A stretch of 64,000 nt of DNA from Christensenella massiliensis (GTDB lineage Bacteria; Bacillota; Clostridia; Christensenellales; Christensenellaceae). Below the pieces are notes generated by a model that saw nothing but the letters and a program-made list of their open reading frames with translations, had not been told where the DNA came from and did not search any database. Both the position numbers and the translations under genes were made by a program. Shown here piece after piece: positions 1-8,672 of the stretch; within the stretch, counting starts at the first letter, position 1; each line of letters begins with the position of its first letter. The stretch spans positions 1,798,001 to 1,862,000 of the forward strand of contig LT700187.1 of the NCBI GenBank assembly GCA_900155415.1. The letters run 5' to 3'.

Positions 1-1
1 C

Positions 2-1357
2 AAGCTGCTGCTCAATCATACAGTCCGTTCGATTCAAATAAAAAAAGGAAAATTGGCGGTTACCGTAAACAATGGGGAGCTTTTATGCGATATGGCGGTT
101 TTGGCGGTCGGCGTCAGGCCGGAGACAAAGATCGCAGGAGAAGCAGGTCTGGCTCTCAGCAGCAGGGGAGCGGTCATCGTAGACGCCTTTATGAGAACGA
201 ACGATAAAGATATCTATGCGATAGGGGACTGTGCGGAGACTGAGGACTTTGTGACGGGGGAAAAGACACTGATTCCATTGGCAGGCCCGGCAAACAAACA
301 GGGGCGGATTGCCGCAGACCATATTTGCGGAGAGAAAAACAGCTATACAGGAACGCAGGGCTCGGCGATCTTAAAGGTGTTCGATATGACTGCCGCGGCA
401 ACGGGAATGAATGAAAAGACGGCTAAACGTATGGGAATACCCTATGAAAAGTCATTCACCTATTCTGCAAGTCATGCCGGATACTATCCGGGCGCGGCAA
501 ATATGTCGGTCAAGGTCCTGTTCCACCCGCAGACCGGGAAATTGCTGGGTGCACAGCTCGTAGGATATGAGGGGGTGGACAAGCGGTGTGATGTGCTCGC
601 AACAGCGATCCGCGCAGGGATGACCGTCGAAGACCTAACCAGATTAGAGCTGTGTTATGCACCTCCATATTCTTCCGCAAAAGACCCGGTAAATATGGCG
701 GGATTTGTAGCTGAAAATATCCTGCGCGGAAAAGTCAAAAATATCCATTGGCACGATATTCCGGAGCTGCCGCGTGACGGAAGCGTACAGCTTGTGGACG
801 TAAGAAACGAATTGGAATATGCGGGAGGACATATCGGAGGCTTTATCAATATTCCCCTTGATTCTCTGCGCGGACGGCTTGGAGAGCTGGATAAGAGGAA
901 AAAAGTATATGTGACCTGCCAGATCGGGCTTCGGGGATATATCGCCGCGCGGATCCTGATGCAAAATGGATTTGAGACCTACAATTTAAGCGGAGGATAC
1001 CGCTTATATCAGTCGATTTTCGGAACGGACGGACCGCCGCCGTTCACGAAAGCTATAGAAACACAGGCGCCGGAAATAGCGGAACAAAATGGCGGAAGGA
1101 CGATAACGCTCGACACCTGCGGAATGGCCTGCCCCAAGCCCATGGAAAAACTGGTTTCAGTCCTGAACGAAGCGGAAAACGGAGAGACCGTTCTGTTCAG
1201 GACGACAGACCGGACTCTTGCACAAAATCTGGAAAACGATCGTGTGTCTGCGGGGAGCCGTGTAGACAAGGCGCAAAACGATAAGGGAATTTATACGGTG
1301 TGGCTTAAAAAGGAAGAGGACGGCAAAAAAGACGAACGATATAAAAAAGGAGAATGA
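2..1357 (+). CDS. FAD/NAD(P)-dependent disulfide reductase fused to rhodanese and TusA domains (5' end outside window)
   Basis: The frame is open from the left edge, so the N-terminus (FAD site and redox cysteine) is missing. An in-frame TTG at 53 is not a credible start because it lies inside the NAD domain. Visible in order: the second FAD motif (YAIGDCAE), a pyridine-nucleotide disulfide oxidoreductase dimerisation domain, a rhodanese domain with active-site loop CQIGLRG, and a C-terminal TusA/SirA-like domain with the CGMACPKP motif. This resembles CoA-disulfide reductase-rhodanese fusions, with an added sulfur-carrier domain, and suggests persulfide or polysulfide handling. It ends 4 nt before thioredoxin, so the two are probably one operon. 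The substrate is inferred. Confidence 0.85.
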   Translation, partial: KLLLNHTVRSIQIKKGKLAVTVNNGELLCDMAVLAVGVRPETKIAGEAGLALSSRGAVIVDAFMRTNDKDIYAIGDCAETEDFVTGEKTLIPLAGPANKQGRIAADHICGEKNSYTGTQGSAILKVFDMTAAATGMNEKTAKRMGIPYEKSFTYSASHAGYYPGAANMSVKVLFHPQTGKLLGAQLVGYEGVDKRCDVLATAIRAGMTVEDLTRLELCYAPPYSSAKDPVNMAGFVAENILRGKVKNIHWHDIPELPRDGSVQLVDVRNELEYAGGHIGGFINIPLDSLRGRLGELDKRKKVYVTCQIGLRGYIAARILMQNGFETYNLSGGYRLYQSIFGTDGPPPFTKAIETQAPEIAEQNGGRTITLDTCGMACPKPMEKLVSVLNEAENGETVLFRTTDRTLAQNLENDRVSAGSRVDKAQNDKGIYTVWLKKEEDGKKDERYKKGE

Positions 1358-1361
1358 TAAA

Positions 1362-1679
1362 ATGAACGTATTTACTATTACAGAAGAAAATTTCGCCAAA
1401 GAAGTGCTGGAAGCGGACCGGCCCGTACTGCTCGATTTTTGGGCGGCATGGTGCGGCCCGTGCCAGATGGTATCTCCGGTGATCGATGAGATCGCAGACG
1501 AGAATCCGCAGATAAAAGTAGGAAAGATCAATGTGGATGAGCAGCCGGAGCTTGCCGGACAGTTCGATGTCATGAGTATTCCGACCTTGCTGGTCATCAA
1601 AGATGGAAAAGCAGTCAGGAAGACAGTCGGCGCCCGGCCCAAGGAAGCAATATTGGATATGCTCAAAAGCTTTTATTGA
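1362..1679 (+). CDS. trxA: Thioredoxin
   Basis: A 105-residue cytoplasmic protein of normal thioredoxin length. It has the WCGPC redox motif at residues 30-34, the cis-proline segment (MSIPTLLV) and the usual C-terminal helix. It reduces protein disulfides. It starts 4 nt after the disulfide reductase-rhodanese-TusA gene, with an AAGGAG ribosome site before ATG, so it may take electrons from or deliver them to that enzyme (inference). No thioredoxin reductase gene is adjacent. Confidence 0.95.
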   Translation: MNVFTITEENFAKEVLEADRPVLLDFWAAWCGPCQMVSPVIDEIADENPQIKVGKINVDEQPELAGQFDVMSIPTLLVIKDGKAVRKTVGARPKEAILDMLKSFY

Positions 1680-1690
1680 TAGCTCATAGC

Positions 1691-1734
1691 AAAAGGCAGT
1701 TCAGTTCTCGAAATATGAAAGAATTGCCTTTTTA
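1691..1734. terminator. Bidirectional intrinsic terminator between trxA and the Crp/Fnr gene
   Basis: A 12-bp stem (AAAAGGCAGTTC with GAATTGCCTTTT, one G-T pair) encloses an 18-nt loop and is flanked by A and T runs on the two sides. It can stop both the trxA transcript and the convergent regulator transcript. Confidence 0.75.
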
Positions 1735-2409
1735 TGTTGTAAGATCGCGCAGATGCTTTTTGTCAAGAAGCGTGATGCGGCCGCGGGAAACAGAAACGAG
1801 CCCTTCGCGCTCGAATTGCTTCAGCATCCGCGAAACAACTTCACGTGCGCTGCCAATATATTTTGCGATCTGCTCGTGTGTGAAAAACAGCGTATCAAGA
1901 CCGCTTTTATTGCTTTCATCCAGCAGAAATGCTGCCAGCCTGCCGTCTATTTTCATGAACAACAATTGCTCCATTGCCCACATGACGTCTGAAAAACGGT
2001 CGGCGGCCGTGCGCAGCACGTAATTTTCAACCGCCATATTTCCGGCAATAAGCTCGGAGACTGCAGCGCTTTCTACCATATAAAGGTCCGTATCCTGCTC
2101 GGCGTCGATATGTACGTCAAACGTAATATTTTTTAATATGCAGGACGCGGAGAGCACACAAACGTCTCCGGCCGACAGGCGGTAAAGCGTAATATCCCGG
2201 CCATCGTCAGAAAGCAGGTAGGTGCGCAGTCCGCCGTTTTTTATGAGGAACATACCCATACATTGATACGCCGGACCATAAAGGCTTTGACCCGCGTGAT
2301 ACCGTACAGCTGAAGCATGGGCAAGCAGATAGTCCTGTTCGCCGGAAGAAAGCATCTCAAAAAAAGAAAGCGTTTGGCGCAGATAGGCAGCGTCGCCTGC
2401 ATTTAGCAT
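1732..2409 (-). CDS. Crp/Fnr family transcriptional regulator
   Basis: A 225-residue protein with an N-terminal cyclic-nucleotide-binding-like jelly roll and a C-terminal winged helix-turn-helix (EQIAKYIGSAREVVSRMLKQF). It has three cysteines (about 50, 85 and 91) but not the N-terminal FNR cluster pattern, so an FeS sensor is not supported. It is convergent with trxA and divergent from the ech-hyp operon, with a shared 270-bp intergenic region. It could control either the sulfur-redox genes or the hydrogenase. Effector and targets are unknown. Confidence 0.85.
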   Translation of the reverse strand: MLNAGDAAYLRQTLSFFEMLSSGEQDYLLAHASAVRYHAGQSLYGPAYQCMGMFLIKNGGLRTYLLSDDGRDITLYRLSAGDVCVLSASCILKNITFDVHIDAEQDTDLYMVESAAVSELIAGNMAVENYVLRTAADRFSDVMWAMEQLLFMKIDGRLAAFLLDESNKSGLDTLFFTHEQIAKYIGSAREVVSRMLKQFEREGLVSVSRGRITLLDKKHLRDLTT

Positions 2410-2576
2410 AAAAACCCCCGTAATGATTCTATATTCTTTATTATTGTAACATAAAAAATTCAGATATATATTTTTTCAAATAAAAAAGCTGCAGGAATTG
2501 TCCTGATTGGCGAAAATAGACGCATTTTATAGGAATTTATGATAAAAGTAGACAAAAAATAAAACGCTTCCTGATA

Positions 2577-2605
2577 TTGACTTGTGAATTTATTGGGAAT
2601 AAACT
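2577..2605 (+). promoter_or_regulatory. Predicted promoter of the ech-hyp operon
   Basis: TTGACT, 17 nt, TAAACT, about 70 nt before the first gene of the operon. The rest of the 2410-2679 intergenic region is AT-rich. I saw no clear Crp- or Fnr-type palindrome in it. Confidence 0.5.
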
Positions 2606-2679
2606 AATCTATGGAAAAGAAACGGGTACGATTTAAAGATATTGTATCCGGTTTGTTTTGAGAAAGAAGGTATTGGACT

Positions 2680-3129
2680 ATGGCGTGTTTTTTAGTACCG
2701 GTAGCAGAAGCAATCGTTGTTACGGCAGTCAAAAGAAAAGTGGAAAAGAAAGAGCGTGAATCAGCGCTCTGTCAGAACGGCCTGCAGGAAGAACTGCAGG
2801 CAGAGAGCGGAAAAATCAGTGAAATAGCGGAAAAAAGCTCTAAGATTCCATGGGGCAGGAAGCTGAGATGGCTGTCTAATCTGCTGTGGGGTGGCAGCTT
2901 TTTGTTGCTGATCGAGCATATTTGGCATGGAGAGGTCGTGCCATGGCCGCCATTTTTGACCGCAATGGGGAATCCGGCCGATATGGCAGGGATGTTTCAG
3001 GAAATGGCCATGGTTGGAACGGTCATGACGCTTGCCGTTACAGGCGTATGGGCGCTTATGGTATGGTTTGCGGAGCATAAGCTGTCGGATAAACAGCTCG
3101 CGCCTGCTAAAAGGCCGGCAGAAAAGTAA
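2680..3129 (+). CDS. Small membrane protein at the head of the ech operon
   Basis: A 149-residue protein with a charged N-terminal half (about 65 residues, lysine- and glutamate-rich) followed by two predicted membrane segments (around SNLLWGGSFLLLIEHIW and MTLAVTGVWALMVWF) and a short charged tail. The start ATG follows a GAAGGTATT ribosome site. I do not recognise a named family. The 10-nt gap to the next small membrane gene and its place before echA suggest an accessory or assembly subunit of the hydrogenase (inference from position). Confidence 0.7.
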   Translation: MACFLVPVAEAIVVTAVKRKVEKKERESALCQNGLQEELQAESGKISEIAEKSSKIPWGRKLRWLSNLLWGGSFLLLIEHIWHGEVVPWPPFLTAMGNPADMAGMFQEMAMVGTVMTLAVTGVWALMVWFAEHKLSDKQLAPAKRPAEK

Positions 3130-3139
3130 GGGTGAAACG

Positions 3140-3448
3140 ATGTATTTGATTATTACAGCAGCTGCAGCGGTTTCGGCAACAGTGGCATGGTATGCTACTG
3201 CCCCGCAAAACCGCTATAAACTCAATGTATTGTGTCTGATTTACTGGGGCGCGGCAATTATGTGGCTTTGCGATTTTATTGTTGCCTATATCAGCGAGGG
3301 CGGGCCGTTTCCGGAAATGAGTGCGGAGGCGGCGCTGCTTGGGATCGTAGTCGTGATATGCGGTGCAGCCGCATGGCTCGTTTATCTTTTAGTTTGCGAT
3401 CCCAAAGGAGTGTTCAAGAAAATATTGAAAGAAGAACCGCAAAAATAA
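3140..3448 (+). CDS. Small membrane protein, second gene of the ech operon
   Basis: A 102-residue protein, mostly membrane-embedded, with three predicted transmembrane helices: N-terminal ITAAAAVSATVAWYA, central LCLIYWGAAIMWLCDFIVAY and ALLGIVVVICGAAAWLVYLL. The frame is open further upstream, but ATG 3140 sits 7 nt after a GGGTG ribosome site and just past the previous stop, so it is chosen. No family is recognised. It probably belongs to the membrane arm of the hydrogenase or stabilises it (inference). Confidence 0.7.
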   Translation: MYLIITAAAAVSATVAWYATAPQNRYKLNVLCLIYWGAAIMWLCDFIVAYISEGGPFPEMSAEAALLGIVVVICGAAAWLVYLLVCDPKGVFKKILKEEPQK

Positions 3449-3546
3449 GGATGGATACTGAAAAAAACATCTGAAAATGCGGAGCTAACGGTCGGCGCCT
3501 GTTTGTATCAAAAGCTTCGGGCTGCAGGACCGCCGGGAGGATGGCC

Positions 3547-5466
3547 TTGACGATTATTTCATTTTTGATTTTATTTCCATTTATTGCCGCACTGATTTTG
3601 GCGTTTATGCGTAAAGGAACGCCGGTACGGAAATATACGCTTTTTGCCTGCTGCGCATTGATCGTAGCAGGTGCAGTCTATTTTGTGGTAAACAGTCTTT
3701 CGGACGGGCATACGATGTCGTTTTTGACAGAGACCCATACGCTGGATACGGTGATCCTGATTGCAGAATGGGGGCTTGCAGCGCTTGTTTGCTATTATAG
3801 CTTCCGTTACCGGAAATATTATTGTGCGGCCCTGTCGCTTGTACAGACCGGACTGATCACGTGGCTGGAGCTTGGCGGTCATGCAGAGGTCCTGCCTGCC
3901 GCGCATATTTTTTCAGACAATCTCACTATTGTAATGTGCCTGATCATCGGCATCGTCGGCTGCCTTATCTGCGTGTATGCGATGGGATACATGAAGGATT
4001 ATAAAGAGCATCATACGGAATTCAAAGACAGGCGTTCCTTTTTCTTTGCGATGCTGTTTGTGTTTTTAGGGGCTATGTTTGGGCTCGTATTTTCCAATAA
4101 TCTTACATGGATCTATTTCTTCTGGGAGATTACAAGCATTTGCTCTTTCCTGTTGATCGGCTACAATCAAACGGAGGAGGCGATCAAAAATTCGTTCAAA
4201 GCCCTATGGATGAATCTGCTTGGCGGACTCGGCTTTGCAATCGCAATCGTTTATTGTATGCTTGAGCTTCATGTGGCTGATCTGCAGAGTCTCGTGGCAC
4301 TTGCGTCGCAGCCCGGTTCCGCGGCGATCGTTTCAATCATTTTGCTGGCCTTTGCGGGGCTTACGAAGAGTGCGCAGCTTCCTTTTTCGGGATGGCTCCT
4401 TGGAGCGATGGTCGCGCCTACGCCGACCAGTGCGCTGTTGCATTCCGCAACGATGGTAAAAGCAGGCGTCTATCTTCTGCTGCGCCTTTCTCCGGCGCTG
4501 TGCGGCAATTTGGCCGGACTTATGGTCACTACGATCGGCGGATTCACATTCTTTGCGACCTCTCTGCTTGCCATATCGCAGAGCGATGCTAAAAAAGTAT
4601 TGGCTTATTCTACTGTTTCCAATTTAGGACTTATTACGGCCTGCGCGGGCGTGGGGATGTATGAGGCCGTTTGGGCAGGGATATTGCTGATGATATTCCA
4701 TGCGGTGTCTAAGTCGCTGATGTTCCTTTCGGTCGGTGCGACGGAGAACAGCCTTGGAAGCAGGAACATTGAGGATATGCACGGTTTGATCGTTAAGCTC
4801 CCGCGGCTTGCCTATGTAATGATTATAGGTATCGCCGGAATGTTTTTGGCGCCGTTCGGCATGCTGATCTCCAAATGGGCTGCGCTCCGGGCGTTTGTGG
4901 ATTCCAATAGTATCCTGTTGGTCGTATTTCTGATTTTCGGCAGTGCGACGACGCTCTTTTATTGGACGAAATGGCTGGGAACGCTTGTGGCGGTACATCA
5001 TAATTCGGAACCGATCAAAAATATTACCAAAAAGAGCGAATGGTTCTCGCTCATCTGCCATAGTGTCATTATGGTCGCGCTGTGCGTATCATTCCCGCTC
5101 ATTTCCGTCTCATTGATCGAGCCGTTCCTTGAGGGGATGTTCCACGTAACGATGCCGCCGATCATAGGAACGGGCAACGTCATCATCATGATCATGATGA
5201 TGTGCCTGATCGCGATCCTGCCGATCGCGGCACGGTTCCTGACATTAGGCAAGAAAAATCAGGTCGTCATGTCTTATATGGGCGGCGCGAATACCGGGGA
5301 CGACCGAAGCTTTACGGATTCCTTTGGCAAACCAAAGCGCCTGTATTTGGCAAATTGGTATATGACGGAGCTTTTTGGCGAGAAAAAACTGCTGAATGTA
5401 TCGCTCATTCTTTCAGCCGCGGCCTTGGTGATCTTGACAGTAATGGCAATAGGAGGTGCGGTCTGA
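3547..5466 (+). CDS. echA: Ech hydrogenase subunit A (NuoL/antiporter-like membrane subunit)
   Basis: About 639 residues and highly hydrophobic, with many transmembrane helices of the NuoL/MrpA proton-antiporter family. The conserved core includes LTKSAQLPFSGWLLGAMVAP and a helix with SATMVKAGVYLL, carrying the lysines expected in the proton channel. It forms the ion-translocating part of an energy-converting ferredoxin:H+ hydrogenase in the cytoplasmic membrane. ATG 3541 directly abuts the GGGAGG ribosome site, so TTG 3547, 6 nt downstream of it, is the better start. Assignment as EchA rests on the following echBCDEF genes. Confidence 0.9.
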   Translation: MTIISFLILFPFIAALILAFMRKGTPVRKYTLFACCALIVAGAVYFVVNSLSDGHTMSFLTETHTLDTVILIAEWGLAALVCYYSFRYRKYYCAALSLVQTGLITWLELGGHAEVLPAAHIFSDNLTIVMCLIIGIVGCLICVYAMGYMKDYKEHHTEFKDRRSFFFAMLFVFLGAMFGLVFSNNLTWIYFFWEITSICSFLLIGYNQTEEAIKNSFKALWMNLLGGLGFAIAIVYCMLELHVADLQSLVALASQPGSAAIVSIILLAFAGLTKSAQLPFSGWLLGAMVAPTPTSALLHSATMVKAGVYLLLRLSPALCGNLAGLMVTTIGGFTFFATSLLAISQSDAKKVLAYSTVSNLGLITACAGVGMYEAVWAGILLMIFHAVSKSLMFLSVGATENSLGSRNIEDMHGLIVKLPRLAYVMIIGIAGMFLAPFGMLISKWAALRAFVDSNSILLVVFLIFGSATTLFYWTKWLGTLVAVHHNSEPIKNITKKSEWFSLICHSVIMVALCVSFPLISVSLIEPFLEGMFHVTMPPIIGTGNVIIMIMMMCLIAILPIAARFLTLGKKNQVVMSYMGGANTGDDRSFTDSFGKPKRLYLANWYMTELFGEKKLLNVSLILSAAALVILTVMAIGGAV

Positions 5467-5467
5467 G

Positions 5468-6334
5468 ATGAACTGGTCAGTTATATCGATGCTCTTATTT
5501 ATTGTTTTAGCGCCGTTTGCAGGCGGACTGCTTCAGGGGGTCGACCGGAAGATCACTGCGCGTATGCAGGGCAGGCAGGGTCCGCCGCTGCTGCAGCCAT
5601 TCTATGATTTGCATAAGCTGTTTTCCAAGCAATCCGTCGTGGTGAACCATCTACAGGACTTCCTTGTATGCGGATTTCTTGTGTTCATCGTGTTTACAGG
5701 CGCATTATTCTTCTGGGGCGGAGATTTGCTGCTGGTATTTTTTGCGCTGACGCTGGCGGAGATATTTTTCATTATGTCGTCCTGCTCGGCAAATTCGCCG
5801 TACAGCTCCATGGGGGCGCAGCGTGAATTGATGCAGGCGATGGCCTACGAACCGATGGTGCTGATGGTTGCGATCGGATTTTATATGGTGACGGGAAGCT
5901 TTGGCGTTTCGGATATCATTGGCAATAGCACTCCGGCGATCGTGTGGCTCCCCGGTATTTTTGCCGGGTTCCTCTATATCCTGACGATCAAGTTTCGCAA
6001 ATCACCGTTTGACCTGAGCACCTCGCATCATGCCCATCAGGAAATGGTACGCGGGCTCACAACGGAAATATCGGGCAATATCCTCGGACTGGTGGAGCTG
6101 TCGCACTGGTATGAAAATATCTTTCTGTTGGGAGTTGTTGCGCTTTTCCTGCTGGATGCGAATTGGTGGAGCGTACCGGTCGCAATCGCAGTTTGCTTCG
6201 GAGCGTACTTTTTAGAAATTTTGATCGACAATGTGTTCCCGCGCGTGAAGTGGCAGAGCATGCTGAAATCGGCATGGCTGGTGACGCTCGTGGCAGGCGT
6301 AACGAATTTTATGGTTTTGGTGCTTGTAAAGTAG
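5468..6334 (+). CDS. echB: Ech hydrogenase subunit B (NuoH-like membrane subunit)
   Basis: A 288-residue NuoH/HyfC-type membrane protein with about eight helices. The conserved cytoplasmic loop GRQGPPLLQPFYDLHKLF and the segment RKSPFDLSTSHHAHQEMVRG are typical of the subunit that links the hydrogenase module to the membrane arm. ATG 5468 lies 11 nt after AGGAGG. The GTG at 5456 overlaps that site and is rejected. It starts 1 nt after the echA stop codon. Confidence 0.92.
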   Translation: MNWSVISMLLFIVLAPFAGGLLQGVDRKITARMQGRQGPPLLQPFYDLHKLFSKQSVVVNHLQDFLVCGFLVFIVFTGALFFWGGDLLLVFFALTLAEIFFIMSSCSANSPYSSMGAQRELMQAMAYEPMVLMVAIGFYMVTGSFGVSDIIGNSTPAIVWLPGIFAGFLYILTIKFRKSPFDLSTSHHAHQEMVRGLTTEISGNILGLVELSHWYENIFLLGVVALFLLDANWWSVPVAIAVCFGAYFLEILIDNVFPRVKWQSMLKSAWLVTLVAGVTNFMVLVLVK

Positions 6335-6365
6335 TTTGAAAGCGGATTGAAAAGAGGTTGTTGAG

Positions 6366-6821
6366 ATGAAGGTGTCTAATTCACCGTGGCTGCTCCACTA
6401 TGACGGTTCGAGCTGCAACGGCTGTGACATAGAGGTATTGGCTTGCCTGACGCCGGTCTATGATGTAGAGCGTTTCGGCGTGATCAACACGGGAAATCCG
6501 AAGCATGCGGATATCTTTCTGATCACAGGCGGTATCAATACACAGAATAAGGCGGTAGTCGAGCAAATTTATTCGCAGATGCCGTCTCCGAAGGTGGTGG
6601 TCGCAGTCGGGATATGCGCATGCAATGGAGGCATATTCAAGGAATGCTATAATATTCTGGGCGGCGTAGATACTGTGATACCGGTCGATATCTATGTGCC
6701 GGGCTGCGCTGCACGGCCGCAGGCGATCATAGACGGAGTCGTAAAAGCGGTGGCGCTGCTGGACGAGAAAAAGAAGAAAAGAGACCAAAAAAAGGCGCAG
6801 GGAGGAAGCGGCAATGCGTGA
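6366..6821 (+). CDS. echC: Ech hydrogenase small subunit (NuoB-like, [4Fe-4S])
   Basis: A 151-residue NuoB/hydrogenase small-subunit homologue. The four cluster ligands are visible as SSCNGCDIE, GICACNGG and VPGCAARP, which bind the proximal [4Fe-4S] cluster that passes electrons to the NiFe site. There is no twin-arginine signal, so the catalytic face is cytoplasmic, as in group 4 enzymes. Its 3' end overlaps echD by 8 nt, implying translational coupling. Confidence 0.93.
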   Translation: MKVSNSPWLLHYDGSSCNGCDIEVLACLTPVYDVERFGVINTGNPKHADIFLITGGINTQNKAVVEQIYSQMPSPKVVVAVGICACNGGIFKECYNILGGVDTVIPVDIYVPGCAARPQAIIDGVVKAVALLDEKKKKRDQKKAQGGSGNA

Positions 6822-7149
6822 CGGAATCATTATGGAGGTCGGTGCAGGCAGTCTGGTTCCGGAGGTGCTGATGCTGAAACATGAGGGCTACCGGCTGGTT
6901 CAGATATGCGCGACCAAGACGGAAAAAGGATATGAGTTGACTTATTCGTTTGGGCAGGCTTATAAGCTGGTGAATCTGCGCTTGAAATTAGCGCCGGGAG
7001 CTGAAGTGGTGAGTATCAGCGATATCTACGAGCCGGCATTCCTGTATGAAAACGAGATACACGATTTGTTTGGCATCAAGGTGCGGATGATGGCGCTCGA
7101 TTATGAGGGGAATCTGTACCGGATCGACCAAAAAAATCCGTTTCAATAA
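6814..7149 (+). CDS. echD: Ech hydrogenase subunit D (NuoC-like)
   Basis: A 111-residue protein homologous to the NuoC/30-kDa subunit of complex I. The signature segment is LYENEIHDLFGIKV near residues 70-83. It has no cofactor ligands and is a structural subunit that braces the small and large hydrogenase subunits. The start overlaps the echC end and is preceded by GGAGGAAG. Confidence 0.9.
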   Translation: MRDGIIMEVGAGSLVPEVLMLKHEGYRLVQICATKTEKGYELTYSFGQAYKLVNLRLKLAPGAEVVSISDIYEPAFLYENEIHDLFGIKVRMMALDYEGNLYRIDQKNPFQ

Positions 7150-7188
7150 ACAAGGGGAACGGCTGCTCTGCAGCAAGGAGGAATTTTC

Positions 7189-8268
7189 ATGTCTACACGC
7201 AGTATAGTCCCGTTCGGGCCGCAGCATCCGGTCCTGCCGGAGCCCATCCATCTGGACCTCGTACTGGAGGATGAAAAAGTGGTAGAGGCGGTTCCGTCTA
7301 TCGGCTTTGTCCACAGGGGACTGGAAAAATTAGTTGAAAAAAAGGATTTTCAGGAATATGTTTATGTAGCGGAGCGTATCTGCGGTATTTGCAGCTTTAT
7401 GCACGGCATGGGCTATTGCGAGGCGGTGGAACACATCATGGGTATAGAAATACCGCCGCGGGCCAAATATCTGCGCACGATCTGGTGCGAAATGTCGCGC
7501 ATACACAGTCACATGCTCTGGCTCGGCCTGCTTGCCGATGCATTCGGCTTCGAAAGCCTGTTCATGCAGTCGTGGCGCATTCGTGAAAAGATATTGGATA
7601 TGTTCGAATATTCCACGGGCGGCCGCGTTATTTTCTCTGTGAATAAGATCGGCGGGCAGCGCAAGGATATGGACGGCGATATGCTGAAGCAGTTCATGGA
7701 GGTGTTGAGCGGCATTGAGGCGGAAACAAAGGTGATCGCAAAAACGTTTCTGGGTGATAAAGCGGTCAACAGCAGACTGCGCGGCGTCGGCTTTCTGACA
7801 AAACAGCAGGCGCATGATCTTGGCGCGGTAGGCCCGTTTATGCGTGCGAGCGGGATTGCGCTCGATAACCGAAAATTAGGCTACGCGGCATATCCGGACA
7901 TTGATTTTGAGCCTGTCACCAGTGAGATAGGCGATTGCTATGCGCGGTGCGATGTGCGCATTCGGGAGATATTCCAATCAATCGACATCATTCGTCAGGC
8001 GGCAGCGAAGATACCGGAGGGAGAGGTCGCAGTTCCGGTCAAGGGATTGCCGGACGGCGAATATATGATGCGTGTAGAACAGCCGCGGGGGGAAGCGATT
8101 TATTACGTAAAGGCGAACGGAACAAAATTTTTGGACCGTGTCCGCGTCCGCACCCCTACGTTCGCAAATCTGCCGGGAATGCTGGAGACGCTGAAAGGCT
8201 GCGATTTTGCAGACGTGCCGATCTTGATCCTGACGATAGACCCGTGTATCAGCTGCACAGAGAGGTGA
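7189..8268 (+). CDS. echE: Ech hydrogenase large subunit, [NiFe] catalytic (NuoD-like)
   Basis: A 359-residue catalytic subunit. The NiFe ligands are in the N-terminal RICGICSF motif (Cys65, Cys68) and the C-terminal DPCISCTER (Cys353, Cys356). The protein stops three residues after the last cysteine, so it lacks the C-terminal peptide that an endopeptidase removes in most NiFe hydrogenases. It reduces protons with electrons from reduced ferredoxin, coupled to ion export. An AAGGAGG site lies 8 nt before ATG. A non-hydrogenase complex I paralogue is excluded by the intact CxxC pairs. Confidence 0.95.
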   Translation: MSTRSIVPFGPQHPVLPEPIHLDLVLEDEKVVEAVPSIGFVHRGLEKLVEKKDFQEYVYVAERICGICSFMHGMGYCEAVEHIMGIEIPPRAKYLRTIWCEMSRIHSHMLWLGLLADAFGFESLFMQSWRIREKILDMFEYSTGGRVIFSVNKIGGQRKDMDGDMLKQFMEVLSGIEAETKVIAKTFLGDKAVNSRLRGVGFLTKQQAHDLGAVGPFMRASGIALDNRKLGYAAYPDIDFEPVTSEIGDCYARCDVRIREIFQSIDIIRQAAAKIPEGEVAVPVKGLPDGEYMMRVEQPRGEAIYYVKANGTKFLDRVRVRTPTFANLPGMLETLKGCDFADVPILILTIDPCISCTER

Positions 8269-8275
8269 GGCAGTT

Positions 8276-8671
8276 ATGGGATTTATGAATTTTACGAAAA
8301 CGGTGATAACAAATCTGTTCCATAAGCCGGTAACAACAGCCTATCCATTTGAGCCGGAAGCCTACCCGGAACGCACGCGGGGCAAGGTCGGTATTGCGAT
8401 CGAGCAGTGTATTTTCTGTGGCATGTGCGGCAGGAAATGCCCGACGGGAGCGATTCGCGTCGATCGGGCCGAAAAGCGGTGGACGATCGAACGGTTCGGC
8501 TGCATCCAGTGCGGCAGCTGTGTGGAGAATTGCCCCAAAAAATGCCTGTTTATGATGCAGAACTATCCGCAGCCGGCGGCAGATAAATATGAGGAAAGCT
8601 TTGTGCAGCCGCCTGCGCCGGCAACGGAGGAAGCGCCCAAAAAGGAAGAAACGAAAGGAAAGGTAGATTGA
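8276..8671 (+). CDS. echF: Ech hydrogenase ferredoxin-like subunit, 2x[4Fe-4S]
   Basis: A 131-residue NuoI/HycF-like subunit with two CxxCxxCxxxCP-type motifs (CIFCGMCGRKCP and CIQCGSCVENCP), each for a [4Fe-4S] cluster. It receives electrons from soluble ferredoxin and passes them to EchC. The C-terminal 35 residues are low-complexity and rich in Pro, Ala, Glu and Lys, with no predicted fold. It begins 7 nt after echE. Confidence 0.92.
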   Translation: MGFMNFTKTVITNLFHKPVTTAYPFEPEAYPERTRGKVGIAIEQCIFCGMCGRKCPTGAIRVDRAEKRWTIERFGCIQCGSCVENCPKKCLFMMQNYPQPAADKYEESFVQPPAPATEEAPKKEETKGKVD

Positions 8672-8672
8672 T

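Noticed and set aside
53-1357. A complete gene starting at TTG 53
   Set aside because: The frame is open to the window edge and the start would cut through the NAD-binding domain, so the gene is treated as 5'-truncated by the window.
2410-2679. Crp/Fnr-type palindrome in the region between the regulator and the ech operon
   Set aside because: Only an imperfect TTGTGA-like half-site was seen, without a matching second half at the right spacing.
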